Part shown: positions 31,798 through 42,776 of the stretch, piece by piece
Layout of the letters: each line of letters begins with the position of its first letter
Position numbering within the stretch: position 1 is the stretch's first letter
Source: Leptodactylus fallax
Lineage: Eukaryota > Chordata > Amphibia > Anura > Leptodactylidae
Length of the DNA: 64,000 nucleotides
Reading direction: 5' to 3'
Assembly (NCBI GenBank): GCA_947044405.1
Contig: CAMRHE010000169.1
Coordinates: forward strand, 744,501 to 808,500
Position numbers and translations under genes: made by a program
Notes under the pieces: model-generated
What the model was told of the DNA's origin: nothing
Database searches by the model: none
What the model saw: only the letters and a program-made list of their open reading frames with translations

Positions 31798-32115
31798 TAA
31801 GTTTGGTCCATGGAATCATACCAACCCATAGAAAACAGATAATAGGTCATTTTGGCTGCATAGTGAACGCCGTGAAAACAAAGCCCATAAGAAAGTTGCG
31901 CAAATGCAGTTTTCTCCAATTCCACCTTATTCTGAATTTTACAGCTTTCCAGTATATCTGGGATAATGGAATGGAATATTACCATTCCGAAATACAATTT
32001 TTCCCACAATCATTAACCCCTGATATGTCTCTGAACTGAAAAATAAAAAGGTTATGGGGTATGGAAGGCAGAGTGTTCAAAATTAAAATCGAAAAATGCC
32101 TACGGCGGGAAAGCG

Positions 32116-32689
32116 TTAAAGGACTGTCTGGTTATCCAATCTTGCTGTGTCTCCATCTTAAGTGGATGATCAAGCAACTGAATGTATGTGTATATCTAAT
32201 ATACTCTGGTCAATGAGCTGCACATTATCTAAATATCCAACTATGCTCCGTGTGGAGAAAACTTGGATGATGTTGAAGTGGAGTATGTGTAGCTTTCACC
32301 TAAGCACTGTTTGCTTGAGCTCTGTGTTGGAGGTACATCATTCCTCTACACAACTACATGATTCTTTCTGGAATCATTTCACTGCGGTCTGATACCAGCA
32401 ACATACTGGTGAAATACTTTCATAGAGAAAGTCAGCCTGGACTATACATAATTCATTGGTCATCCTGGATGCCCTATGAGACCATTATTACCACAAATAG
32501 ACTTGTCCAGCTGTGCGGATTTGTGCATTTGCTTTTTATACATCTATCTATTCATGAATTACATTGCATCTATATATTTATTACTCATAATTTATGTTGC
32601 ATCTTTATATTATTATATTACTCATGTATTGATGAATTGTATTTATCATGAGCTAATGCGAATTGATATTGATGTATGTATGTGTAAAA
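32116..32689. other. Unrecognised intergenic sequence
   Basis: Short open frames of 73-97 codons overlap here but show no recognisable domains and AT-driven composition. Confidence 0.45.
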
Positions 32690-33060
32690 ATATTTAGGCA
32701 GATAAGGAAAAATGCTGAAAAATAAGAATATTTCCAAAAATAGAAGTGTTAATGGTATTTTTTTGTCAATTAACAAAATGAAGTGAATAAACAAAAGAGA
32801 AATCTAAAATATTTGATATGACCTTTGGAGGAGGACTCTTGGAAATGATGATATGACCCCCACAGAGCCCTGATCTCAACATCATACAGTCTGTCTGGGA
32901 TTACATGAAGAGACAGAAGGATTTGAGGAAGACTACATCCACATAAGATCTTTGGTTAGTTCTTCAAGATGTTTGGAACAACTTCCATGCAAAGTTCTTT
33001 CAAGAACTGCGTACAAGTGTTCCTATAGGAATGTATGCTATTTTTTATTGTTTTATATTT
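32690..33060 (+). mobile_element. Tc1 fragment, family E, second copy
   Basis: Terminal region TAGGCAGATAAGGAAAAATG and the inner repeat are joined directly to PPQSPDLNIIQSVWDYMKRQ and DLWLVLQDVWNN. The catalytic Glu is Gln. The middle of the transposase is deleted. Confidence 0.75.
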
Positions 33061-33492
33061 TAAGGACAATACCAGAACAATACCATATTATATGATATCA
33101 ACACAATATCAATAACAAGACTTAATAAAATACAATGAAATATAAAGTCTGTTATTTGCAAGTTATTCAGTTTTTAAATTGAATTATACATGAGTATACA
33201 TTTTTGCTTTGTTTTCCCTGGGAATATGGGTAAAGGTTACCTCAATGACATCATATAATAATACATTTTTACATTTGAGATATGGTTTATATTTAATAAA
33301 ATTTAAAATGATCTGTTTTCCTCATTAAATGCCTCATGTTTTCCCTCTTTTCCCACTATTCCCTATTGTATCTCTTTTCCTGCAATCATTCCTCCCCATG
33401 TTCTTTTCATGTCTGATGCAAATGTGTAACCAATTGAAGTATTATATCATTGATCAGGCTGTGTAAATGGGCTCCTGTGCTGTTAATATTTG

Positions 33493-33527
<35 letters not shown>

Positions 33528-33529
33528 TG

Positions 33530-33576
<47 letters not shown>

Positions 33577-34200
33577 TGTCTATGTATTTGTTATTATGTA
33601 ACTTGTCTTTGTCCTCTTTGAAATGAAACTTATTAGCATATCAGTTAGGTTTTTACAAGCAGATTCTGAACCAACAATGTATTTGCTTAAATCTATGGTG
33701 AGTCTGTAACGTATATAAAACCTCATGACAATTCAGGGGTAAAAGAGGGAGGAGGATATACAGGAGAGAGTCAATAACATAATTATAACAAGTTGTTATG
33801 CAGCTGCAGAATCTCTGTTGGAGAAATTCCACCACATGTGGACCCGGCCTTATAGGAGTTCGGGCATGTAGCTGTAATATACTGCCCTTACATCTGACAA
33901 ATCTGCTTTAACATGGTTATAAAAAATGGTACAGCAGGATTACAGTTAAAAATGGCATGCATGCTGTGTGTATTACTGGGTCCACTTGAATTCCAAATCA
34001 TAGGTATGCATATAATTCTGACAGTTTACCACCATAGTTCATCAGTTGTGGCAAACATATAAATAATATTTATGTGTGTACTCGACTGCATCCTGGTGTT
34101 TTGAAAAGAATTGCAAGATGTAATATATCGAGTATTCATGTCATTTGGATTGAGAAACATTCAGTGAAAACCTGGCAAGTGTGACCTCTTCACTTGTGTA
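33061..34200. other. AT-rich intergenic DNA with (TA)n tracts
   Basis: (TA)n runs lie at about 33495-33525 and 33534-33572. Otherwise nothing recognised. Confidence 0.5.
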
Positions 34201-35150
34201 CATTATAGGATGGCAATATCTGTGTGTCTCACTTGGGCAGGCTGTTCCCAGCTCTTAGGCTCAGTTGAGCATCAGTGCCTCTCTAGATTTGATGCATTCA
34301 AAACACAATGAGGGGAGGAGATGAGCTGGAGAGTGGAGAAGCAAATGATGCAGACATAAAACAGGGATCAATCCTTGAAAGACAGACACTGATCAAAAAC
34401 TCCTTCACATCACATTGTACATCCACAAAATGAACTCTTCATGTGGAAAGTAATGACCAGTATCCTGTGTGATCCTGAGATTTAATGGTTTAAGACCTTA
34501 TTCATGAGAAGACACTTGGCCTTCATCCACAGGCTATCCATAGAAGGTGAACCCAAAGTCCTCTCCTGTCAAATGATTTATGTTTTCCTTTCCATATCTC
34601 TATATGTCTATAAAAACCTCAAAGTTCTTTAGATGCTTGGTGTGAGGAGCACACGATAATCTATTAACAAACAAAGATCTCCTGCTCCAACGCGATTTAT
34701 TCAATTATGTTTGAGGAACATTACATGTAACATTATTTCATTTATTTATGCCAAGGTAAACATGAAGGTAATTTCTGAACAAGGAATGAACAGAAGAATA
34801 TGGACCTGCAGAGAGAAAGCCATGGCTTCTGAATCATAATAAGGCAAAAAAAAAATTCACTTTCTTTGATTTTTGATCTTTCAATGTATCCTCCCATTTC
34901 CAGACATAACAAAAAAGGGCCATTAATGTTTTTAAACACGGGTCTGAACTAGAAAATACAGTCGCAGATTAGTATTATTTGCACAAAAGCAAATTACTTT
35001 AAATTTGCTGTTATTTTTTTTCCCTTTGTTCCACATACATAAAAGCATGTTTTTTTTCTTTGCTAACACACGCCTGTCTAGGCAAAGTGAAGTACATGAC
35101 AATTGAGTAAAATCCATTATCAAATAGATATAACAGCCTTTTCAGCATGT
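34201..35150. other. Repeat-poor stretch, possible conserved non-coding DNA
   Basis: No MITE, SINE or LINE sequence recognised. Contains GATTTTTGATCTTTCAATG, CCATTAATGTTTTTAAAC and AAGCAAATTACTTTAAATTTG, resembling TCF and homeodomain site clusters. Function is inferred only from texture. Confidence 0.25.
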
Positions 35151-35420
35151 CTTTACTTGGGGAAATGTTCTCCTGTTTGAACAATGAAGTTAAAAGTCAT
35201 GTAGGAGTCTATTAAACTAGTATGCAAGGTATGGAGCAGCGGAGTAACTACATACCCTTACAGAAAGATTACAAGTCTGCTATCTATATAAACAATGTGA
35301 GAAACAATTTTCATGACTAACATAGATATATTATTGACAATATTAAAAAAAATGTCTTAAAGATTGAAATTGCAAATGAAAATGTTGATGTTAGTTAAAT
35401 GGTATTAATTGGTAAACCTA

Positions 35421-35422
<2 letters not shown>

Positions 35423-35452
<30 letters not shown>
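35423..35452. repeat. (TA)n microsatellite
   Basis: About 15 TA units within otherwise unrecognised DNA (35151-35930). Confidence 0.95.
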
Positions 35453-35455
<3 letters not shown>

Positions 35456-35934
35456 AAATTATGGAATTAATGGCAAATATTTGATTGAAAGTTAAGTGTT
35501 AAATCCAACCTCAACATACACTGTACTGAATGGACCCTTCATGCTTCATGGCACTTCTTAAAGCCTAAAAGTCATTTCATAGCTGAGCATACAAGAATTA
35601 CAGATAGTATAATGTGTTGTAGAGTTGAATAGAATGTTCTGGCAAGAGCAAGGAAACTCTTACTTCAAGTAGATAGAATGTTTATAGTAAATATAAAAAC
35701 TACTTTACCATGTCTGACAAAAATTTGCACTTTTTATAAAAGTAAAAAGAAACAAAACACCAGTAAATCCCAATTTTTTCAGTTAAGACTTTTTTTTTAT
35801 TTTCTTATTACCTAATATATACAAAAGTAGCTTCCTAGAGGTTGTTACAATACTTCCCCAGACTACTAAATGGCAAATCTGCATAATGCAATGCAGGAGT
35901 CTGAGAAAGGTGGGTGAATGAAAGTGGTCACATG

Positions 35935-36350
35935 GGTCATTATCCCTATAATATGACATCAATGTGTATATTATTTCTGTACTGAAATCACAGTGTTTAT
36001 TATCCCTGTACTGTGACATAACTGTGTGCATCATCCTTGTATTTTTAATATGACTATATGCATTATCCCTGTACTGTGACATCACTGTGTCTATTATCCT
36101 GGTACTGTGATATCACCGTGTGCATTATCCCTGTTACTGTGACATCATTGTGTGCATTATCCCTGTACTGTGACATCACTGTTTTTAATACCCTGGCACT
36201 GTGATATCACCGTGTGAATTATCCAATGTACTGTGACATCACTGTGTATTATCCCTGTACTGTGATATCACTGTGTGCGTAATCCCTGTGTGTAAGGGAA
36301 GCCAAAATAATTGTACACTTTTCAAGTTCTGAACTTGCTGTTTAAGATGG
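35935..36350. repeat. 31-bp minisatellite (ATTATCCCTGTACTGTGACATC type), about 11 units
   Basis: Units such as GACATCACTGTGTCTATTAT then CCTGGTACTGT repeat at 31 bp, occasionally 32. The right flank (GTACACTTTTCAAGTTCTGA) is the reverse complement of the left flank of the array at 11150-11610, so the two are inverted copies of one dispersed element. Confidence 0.88.
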
Positions 36351-36415
36351 TCATGGTAGATCATTAAAAGCTTTGTTGTGGGGCCCCAATGGTTACTTGT
36401 TACTTATAAAGTAAT

Positions 36416-36687
36416 CAATAGAGTAATTATAGGGGTTGCATTATTCACAGCTGCAACTGGGCCCAGAAGCCAAAAGGTGCAGAAGGCTGTGGCACAAAAG
36501 GAGACATGAATACCATGTGGGGGTACCAACAGGAGATAGGAATGATAGGAAGCTTGTGTACACAGACTTCATTGCAGCTTGGCCACAGATAGAGAAGGAA
36601 TGTGAAATGTAAATGATGCACAAATGTATAGATTGGACACGGCTAACAGTTATGAGGAGAAGTCCATGAGTCTTCAGTTACACCCCT
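36416..36687 (-). mobile_element. Probable hAT MITE remnant
   Basis: On the minus strand it starts CAGGGGTGTAACTGAAGACTC and ends near GGGCCCAGTTGCAGCTG and CAACCCCTATAATTACTC, the termini of a common amphibian CAGGGGYGTAACT repeat. No 8-bp duplication is recognisable. Confidence 0.4.
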
Positions 36688-37225
36688 GGCAAACAGTATA
36701 ACACTGCACATAGTAATTTAATTTATTTGTCTTTACAAATATACATATATAATGTTTGTTTTTTTATTCTATGCTACTGAGACATATACTGTATATGTGT
36801 GTATGTGGTGTTGTGGAATGAGCTATCAGCAGTGTAATACATAATGTAGAAGTACTCTTATATCTGTAACACTGTAACTATAACATATGGGTGTTCATAA
36901 GACTATCGCATTATCTGAATTTACTTTTTAATCGCCACATTAGGACATCCATGTATAGAGCTCACTGGAATTATTAAACACTAAGTTATAGAAATGGTCA
37001 TTATTTAATTTGGCTTTTTGTTTTTTCTGTACAACTGATCTAAGTTTGCTCCAGTTTTGCAGCCAATTGCATTAATCTCATTTCATTTTTAGGATCTAAA
37101 ACATAGCAGAAATGTATTAAATCCTGTAAAAACAGATTCTTACTGAAATGACACAAAATTTACTTTGTATTAGTTTATATTGCAGTGAAACAAGCATTGC
37201 TGCACTAACCTACTAGAGTACCAGA
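36688..37225. other. Unrecognised intergenic sequence
   Basis: AT-rich, no features recognised. Confidence 0.45.
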
Positions 37226-37550
37226 GGCCTAAGGGTACATTCACATGACCAAGTATGAACTTTCTCCAGGAGAGAGACTCCTAGCAGTATAGTTATCTAT
37301 GCTGCAAGGAAGCCCTGCCTCCCAATGATATACTGCCCCATACTAATCAGCACAGGACAGTACATTGCTGGGAGGCAGAGACCCCATGCAGCATAGATAA
37401 CTATATCGCTAGGAGTCCCTCTCCTGGCATAGTGTGCAGTCCAGTAAATCCAGCCAACACATGGACTGAGTTTCATGGCGGAATGTGCCTGACTTTCATG
37501 TGAATGTGCCTGACTCAATGATAGGCCCCACAGTTCCAGAAGACAAGCCC
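37226..37550. mobile_element. Foldback MITE with GCTGGGAGGCAG arms
   Basis: Mirrored arms GGAGAGAGACTCCTAGCAGT / TCGCTAGGAGTCCCTCTCCTGG and GCCCTGCCTCCCAATG / TTGCTGGGAGGCAGAG. Relatives are at 53543-53745 and 57190-57540. Confidence 0.65.
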
Positions 37551-37559
37551 ATTTGTTGC

Positions 37560-38299
37560 CATTAAGGCCTTATTCACTTGACCGTTTCACTTTTGACGGG
37601 ATAAACATCCATGAAAAACAGACATACATGTCTGGTTTTTACAGCTGTTTTGCACCCATTGTGGGTCCATTTTCCTTTTTCGACAGTTCAGTTAAATCTG
37701 TTTTGCACCCGTTTTTACTCTACTGTAAAAATTGGATGAATTTCATTCTTTTTTGACCCGGCCCGTAAATCGATCTGTTTTACATCTGTTAAAAATTAAT
37801 TAATTTATTTTTATTGGTTAAAACAGACAAAGATAGAGCAAATCATTTTTTTTAAGTGACAATTTTTTTCTGCCCATCAAAAAAAGGACATGTGAATACA
37901 CTTACAATATTTTTCATGGTCTTGTGAATAAGGGGCGTTTACATTTCCATTGTGAATGTCCATTGCTCCCATCTGTAATAGGATGAGAGCAACAGACTTT
38001 TACAGCGATAGAGTGACAGACACAGACGGAGTCCCCTCTGTCTGTTTCCGTCCCTTTGACTTTCATGTAAACAACATAATGAAAGCTGTCTTCTGTCATG
38101 TTTGCTTTCTTTTCCAAGCAGCACTTTTTCTTCCATCAGAAAGGTAAAAAACATCATGGGAGAAATCTTCCGTCATGTTTTTTTAACATGTGAGTGAATG
38201 CAGATGGACACCACATGGAGGGGGCTCCATCTCCATTCTACAATTAATATCTATTGCTCTCATCCTATGATGGATAAGAGCAGCGGACGTTAATAATGG
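37560..38299. mobile_element. Degraded TTCACTTGACCGT-type foldback repeats
   Basis: GCCTTATTCACTTGACCGTTT at the left faces TTTTTCATGGTCTTGTGAATAAGG near 37930. A second GTTTACATTTCCATTGTGAA unit with GATGAGAGCAACAGAC mirrored by GATAAGAGCAGCGGAC follows to about 38300. Two adjacent foldbacks are likely. Confidence 0.5.
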
Positions 38300-38400
38300 A
38301 AGTGTGAACCTGTAGATGGGACAGTAACTGACAATGTCTGTAAAGCGCTGCGGAATATGATGGCACTATACAAGTAAGCTAAATAAATAAATAAAATAAA
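38300..38400 (+). mobile_element. SINE-like 3' tail
   Basis: GATGGGACAGTAACTGA then GTCTGTAAAGCGCTGCGGAA and GGCACTATACAAGTAAG, followed by an AAATAAATA run, as in the other SINE tails in the window. Confidence 0.65.
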
Positions 38401-38657
38401 TAAACTACCCTAAGGCTTAACTGGTGTCTATTTCTTATGGGTTGATTTACAATTTAACTCTTTGACAATATTTCTGATTCATGGCCTACATGTGTAACTA
38501 AAAGTTTTAAATGGTCAAAATCATGACTTGTAGGTAATTTCTGCAGCTGTAAATTGTAATTGGCATTGTTTCTGCAGCATAAGTATGGCCTTGTGGAAAC
38601 CCCATTCAGATAAAGGGAACAGTCACAGATATTTCTACAACAAATCTCACCCTATGC

Positions 38658-38658
<1 letters not shown>

Positions 38659-38702
<44 letters not shown>
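38659..38702. repeat. (GATA)n microsatellite
   Basis: About 11 GATA units. A GATAGATTATAGATT stretch continues past the element at 38703-39078, which therefore sits inside the microsatellite. Confidence 0.95.
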
Positions 38703-38705
<3 letters not shown>

Positions 38706-39078
38706 GTGCATCTCAATAAATCAGAATCTCTTTGAAACGTTTATTTCTTTCAGTAATTAAATTAAAAAAGTGACCTTCTATATTTTCTAGATTCTTTACA
38801 CACAGAGTGTTCTATTTCAAGTGTTTTATTTCTGTAAATGTTGATTATGGATTACAGGTAATGAAAACCCAAATCTAAGAAAATTAGAATATTGTAAAAA
38901 AGTTCAGTATTGTAAATTCAGTGTGTCACCTGCCAAGGTTTCCTAAGCCTTTAAATGGTCCCTCAGTCTGGTTCAGTAGGACACACAATCATGGAAGACG
39001 CTGATTATGAATTGTATTACTGAACTACTGAAATGAATGAACGTTTCAAAGATATTCTAATGTATTGAGATGCACCTG
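38703..39078. mobile_element. Non-autonomous Tc1 derivative of family D
   Basis: GATGTGCATCTCAATAAATC and TTCTAATGTATTGAGATGCA with CCTG are the inverted ends, matching Tc1-D at 54619-56170. TA stands on both sides (38701-38702 and 39079-39080). Only 376 bp remain. The interior still has GGTTCAGTAGGACACACAATCATGG-like sequence preceding the transposase start, so it arose by internal deletion. Confidence 0.85.
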
Positions 39079-40147
39079 TAGATAGATTATAGATTTTATA
39101 AAGTCATCATGTATTGGTAATTTATATTTCCCAGATTTGTAACATAATCAAACAAATAAAAGACTATAGTCACATCTTACACAGAACAGGTTACTTCTCT
39201 TGTCTTGTCATGGCTTCCGGTAACTTTGATGTTTTTGATGTATAGCTCTGTAAAAACAAATGTTTGCTTAGCATAATACAGTTATTCTTGTACCTTTGAT
39301 TCAAAAGCAATCCTGCCTAGGTGGAACAAAGTTGAGGTATGCATAAGCACACACCTTGGGCATTTTATTTTGCCTTGAAATCCTTGTAAAATATTTATCT
39401 AACATTACAGCCTGAATGCACAAGGATGGGCTAGCTGATGCTAAATGAACAGCTATAACCAAGGTTCCTGTAGCAAATTCAGTGTTTGTTACCTGACATG
39501 CCATGATTGGTTATCCTGACTGGGGGATTGCAAATCCCTGCCATAATACAACAGTATTGGTTAAGTGTGCCCTTTTAAAAACATCGCCCACTCACTTCTT
39601 AAGTTCAGGATACATTTAAGGTCAGCAAAGATCAAGCACAAGCACACATTGTATTCTAAAATAACAAATGTTACTCGTGTTACTCATTTCCTTTCACATA
39701 ATCTTCTTATATAATGGTTCACTAGCAAAGGAACCTTGAAACTGAAAAAAAAGTTATAGAAACATTTGGGTTATACTTTAATTATATATAGAGATTGACA
39801 GTATAGCATATTAGTGTATGTCCACATCATGAATATGCTGAAATGTGGGGCTGCAGTTGATGAGTTCAGCTCAGTGGGGATAGTTTCCGTGTAGCTAACC
39901 ATTTGTCTTCTCCATGCGAAATCTGCAATAATGCTCATTCTTCTGTTGTTTCATTTTCCATGGCAGGAACAAATATGTGTCCTGATGATTTTTTCCAGAC
40001 CAACAACATGATACTTTTTTTAGGGGTCATTTTTCTATTGAAGAGTGCTAGGGTTATGTAAGATTGACAGTAGCATTCAGCTGAATATCTTGTATGCCGT
40101 CTCACCATTTACCTATGGTACTATTCTGTCATAAGACAGATCCTGCA
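39079..40147. other. Unrecognised intergenic sequence
   Basis: No domains, arrays or termini noticed. Confidence 0.45.
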
Positions 40148-40151
40148 TTAA

Positions 40152-40340
40152 AGGGGTTTTCCAGGTTTCTGATATTGGTGACCTATACTGTAGTACTCAG
40201 AGGAGCGTTGCAGCCTCTTCTTTGCTTATTAAGCACAGCTCTATACATTGTATAGCGGCTATGCTTGGTATTGGAACTCAGTCCCTTTTACCTGAATGGG
40301 ACTGAACTGCAAACATACCCCATGACAAATGAATGGGAGG
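40152..40340. mobile_element. TTAAAGGGG-type MITE, left part
   Basis: TTAA (40148-40151), then AGGGGTTTTCCAGGTTTCTGA and GGTGACCTATACTG. The right arm is not recognised. Confidence 0.5.
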
Positions 40341-41136
40341 TCATCACTGACAGTACCCTACATGTTCTACTTTTGGCTTGGATATCGAATTAAACTTTCA
40401 TATATTATAGACATTGAAAGATATTGATGTGTAATATTGTATCTATGAAGCATTGCAGTAAGTATATTATGAAGGCAAACAGAGCATATATGCTATAATG
40501 TACAGGGACCAGCAGCAGAGATATTCTAGATATATATATGATAGGAGCTTGCGCAGAAAATGGAACACCGCAATATGCCCTAAGACTTATTCTTATGTAT
40601 ATTACAAGCGCTAGTTCCTATTATATCTAAAGAGATTTAGTGCCACTGACAGCAGAATTGGTAGTTAGCAATATTAGTATATATTTATAGTCTTTGTGGG
40701 CATTTTGGGTGAATTTTTGTTAGAAGGAAGCTCAAACACCTTTTTACACCAAGCAGAACAACTGAATCTGATGATAGGCGCATTTCTCCACTGAAATGTA
40801 TTCTTACAAAAATATAACTAACAGCTCCATTAAAAAGCGTAAGGTTGTTATCCGATGTATCCATAGTAACCAGATGATCAGACATGATCTCCACAAAAAT
40901 GTATTCTTACAAAATGTATTTAATGTGGTAGTATGTGTAGAAGAAGGTCCTGCCATGCTTTATTGCCCCATTCTTCGCTTTCACTTTAGTGTTGGTTCTG
41001 CCATGAACTAAAGACTTGAGTAATCTGAGACACCTTGGTAGGGATGCGCTAACAGATTAACGGAAAGACTGATGGCAGCTTGGCTGCAGACAAGCCCTGT
41101 CATTCTTTAGCATTCCCCATTCCTTCTAACCAAGCA
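40341..41136. other. Unrecognised intergenic sequence
   Basis: ATGTATTCTTACAAAA occurs at 40796-40811 and 40900-40915, a short direct repeat. Nothing else recognised. Confidence 0.45.
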
Positions 41137-41138
41137 TA

Positions 41139-42776
41139 CAGTGGGTACGGAAAGTATTCAGACCCCTTTAAATTTTTCACTCTTTGTTTCAATGCAGCCA
41201 TTTGCTAAAAGCAAAAAAGTTCATTTTATTTCTCATTAATGTACACTCAGCACCCCATCTTGACAGAAAAAAAACAGAAATGTAGATATTTTTGCAAATT
41301 TATTAAAAAAGAAAAACAGAAGTATCACATGGTCATAAGTATTCAGACCCTTTGCTCAGTATTGAGTAGAAGCACCCTTTTGAGCTAGTACAGCCATGAG
41401 TCTTCTTGGGAATGATGCAACAAGTTTTTTACATCTGGATTTGGGGATCCTCTGCCATTCTTCCTTGCAGATCCTCTCCATTTCCATCAGGTTGGATGGT
41501 GAACGTTGGTGGACAGCCATTTTCAGGTCTCTCCAGAGATGCTCAATTGGGTTGAGGTCAGGGCTCTGGCTGGGCCAGTCAAGAATGGTCACAGAGTTGT
41601 TCCGAAGCCACTTCTTTGTTATTTTAGCTGTGTGCTTAGGGTCATTGTCTTGTTGGAAGGTGAACCTTCGGCCCAGTCTGAGGTCCAGAGCACTCTGGAA
41701 GAGGTTTTCTTCCAGAATATCTCTGTACTTGGCCGCATTCATCTTTCCTTTAATTGCAACCAGTTGTGCTGTCCCTGCAGCTGAAAAACACCCCCATAGC
41801 ATGATGCTGCCACCACCATGTTTCACTGTTGGGATTGTATTGGGCAAGTGATGAGCATTGCCTGGTTTTCTCCACACATACCGCTTAGAATTAACGCCAA
41901 AAAGTTCAGTCTTCATCTCATCAGACCAGAGAATCTTATTTCTCATAGTCTGGGAGTCCACCATGTGTTTTTTGGAAAACTCTATGCGGGCTTTAATATG
42001 TCTTGCACTGAGGAGAGGCTTCCTTCAGGACACTCTGCCATAAAGCCCCGACTGGTGGAGGGCTGCAGTGATAGTTGACTTTGTGGAACTTTCTCCCATC
42101 TCCCTACTGCATCTCTGGAGCTCAGCCACAGTGATCTTTGGGTTCTTCTTTACCTCTCTCACCAAGGCTCTTCTCCCATGATTGCTCAGTTTGGCTGGAC
42201 GGCCAGGTCGAGGAAGAGTTCTGGTCGTCCCAAACTTCTTCCATTGAAGGATTATGGAGGCTACTGTGCTCTTAGGAACCTTGAGTGCTGCATAAATTCT
42301 TTTGTAACCTTGGCCCGATCTGTGCCTTGCCACAATTCTGTCTCTGAGCTCCTTGGGCAGTTCCTTTGACCTCATGATTCTCATTTGCTCTGACATGAAC
42401 TGTGAGCTGTGAGGTCTTATATAGACAGGTGTGTGCCTTTCCTAATCAAGTCCAATCAGTTTAATTAAACACAGTTGGACTCCAGTGAAGGAGTAGAACC
42501 ATTTCAAGGAGCATCAGAAGGAAATGGACAGCATGTGAGTTAAATATAAGTGTCACAACAAAGGGTCTGAATACTTATGACCATGTGATATTTCAGTTTT
42601 TCTTTTTTAATAAATTTGCAAAAATATCTACATTTTTGTTTTTTTTTCTGTCAAGATGGGGTGCTGAGTGTACATTAATGAGAAATAAAATGAACTTTTT
42701 TTGCTTTTAGCAAATGGCTGCAATGAAACAAAGAGTGAAAAATTTAAAGGGGTCTAAATACTTTCCGTACCCACTG
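41139..42776 (-). mobile_element. Full-length Tc1-type transposon C
   Basis: 1,638 bp bounded by CAGTGGGTACGGAAAGTATT and its complement, with TA on each side (41137-41138 and 42777-42778). Inner repeats GGTCATAAGTATTCAGACCC and GGGTCTGAATACTTATGACC give IR/DR arms of about 220 bp that are nearly identical. Confidence 0.97.
41356..42396 (-). pseudogene. Tc1 transposase C, intact except for one TGA
   Basis: One continuous frame of 347 codons from 42396 to 41356, broken only by TGA at 42025-42027 (after LYGRVS). The likely native start is the Met at about 42375 (MRSKELPKELRD). N-terminal helix-turn-helix (YKRIYAALKVPKSTVASII), GRPAKLS hook and a second DNA-binding half precede the stop. After it come ILWSDEMKTELFG with the first Asp, KHGGGSIMLWGCFSAAG, FQQDNDPKHT and [11 protein letters not shown], giving DD34E, and the end AQKGASTQY. 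The stop fits C-to-T change in a CGA arginine codon. Translation would yield only the DNA-binding part. Confidence 0.93.

Larger units (their letters stand above)
30833..32115. mobile_element. TTAA-flanked element, piggyBac-like termini, with nested MITE
   Basis: TTAA at 30829-30832 and 32116-32119. Inverted ends CCCCTTCCCG and CGGGAAAGCG. 1,283 bp including a TAA-MITE-1 at 31578-31797 and a (TA)n tract at 31524-31566. TTAA duplication and C-rich tips are the piggyBac pattern. No transposase is present, so this assignment is inferred. Confidence 0.6.
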
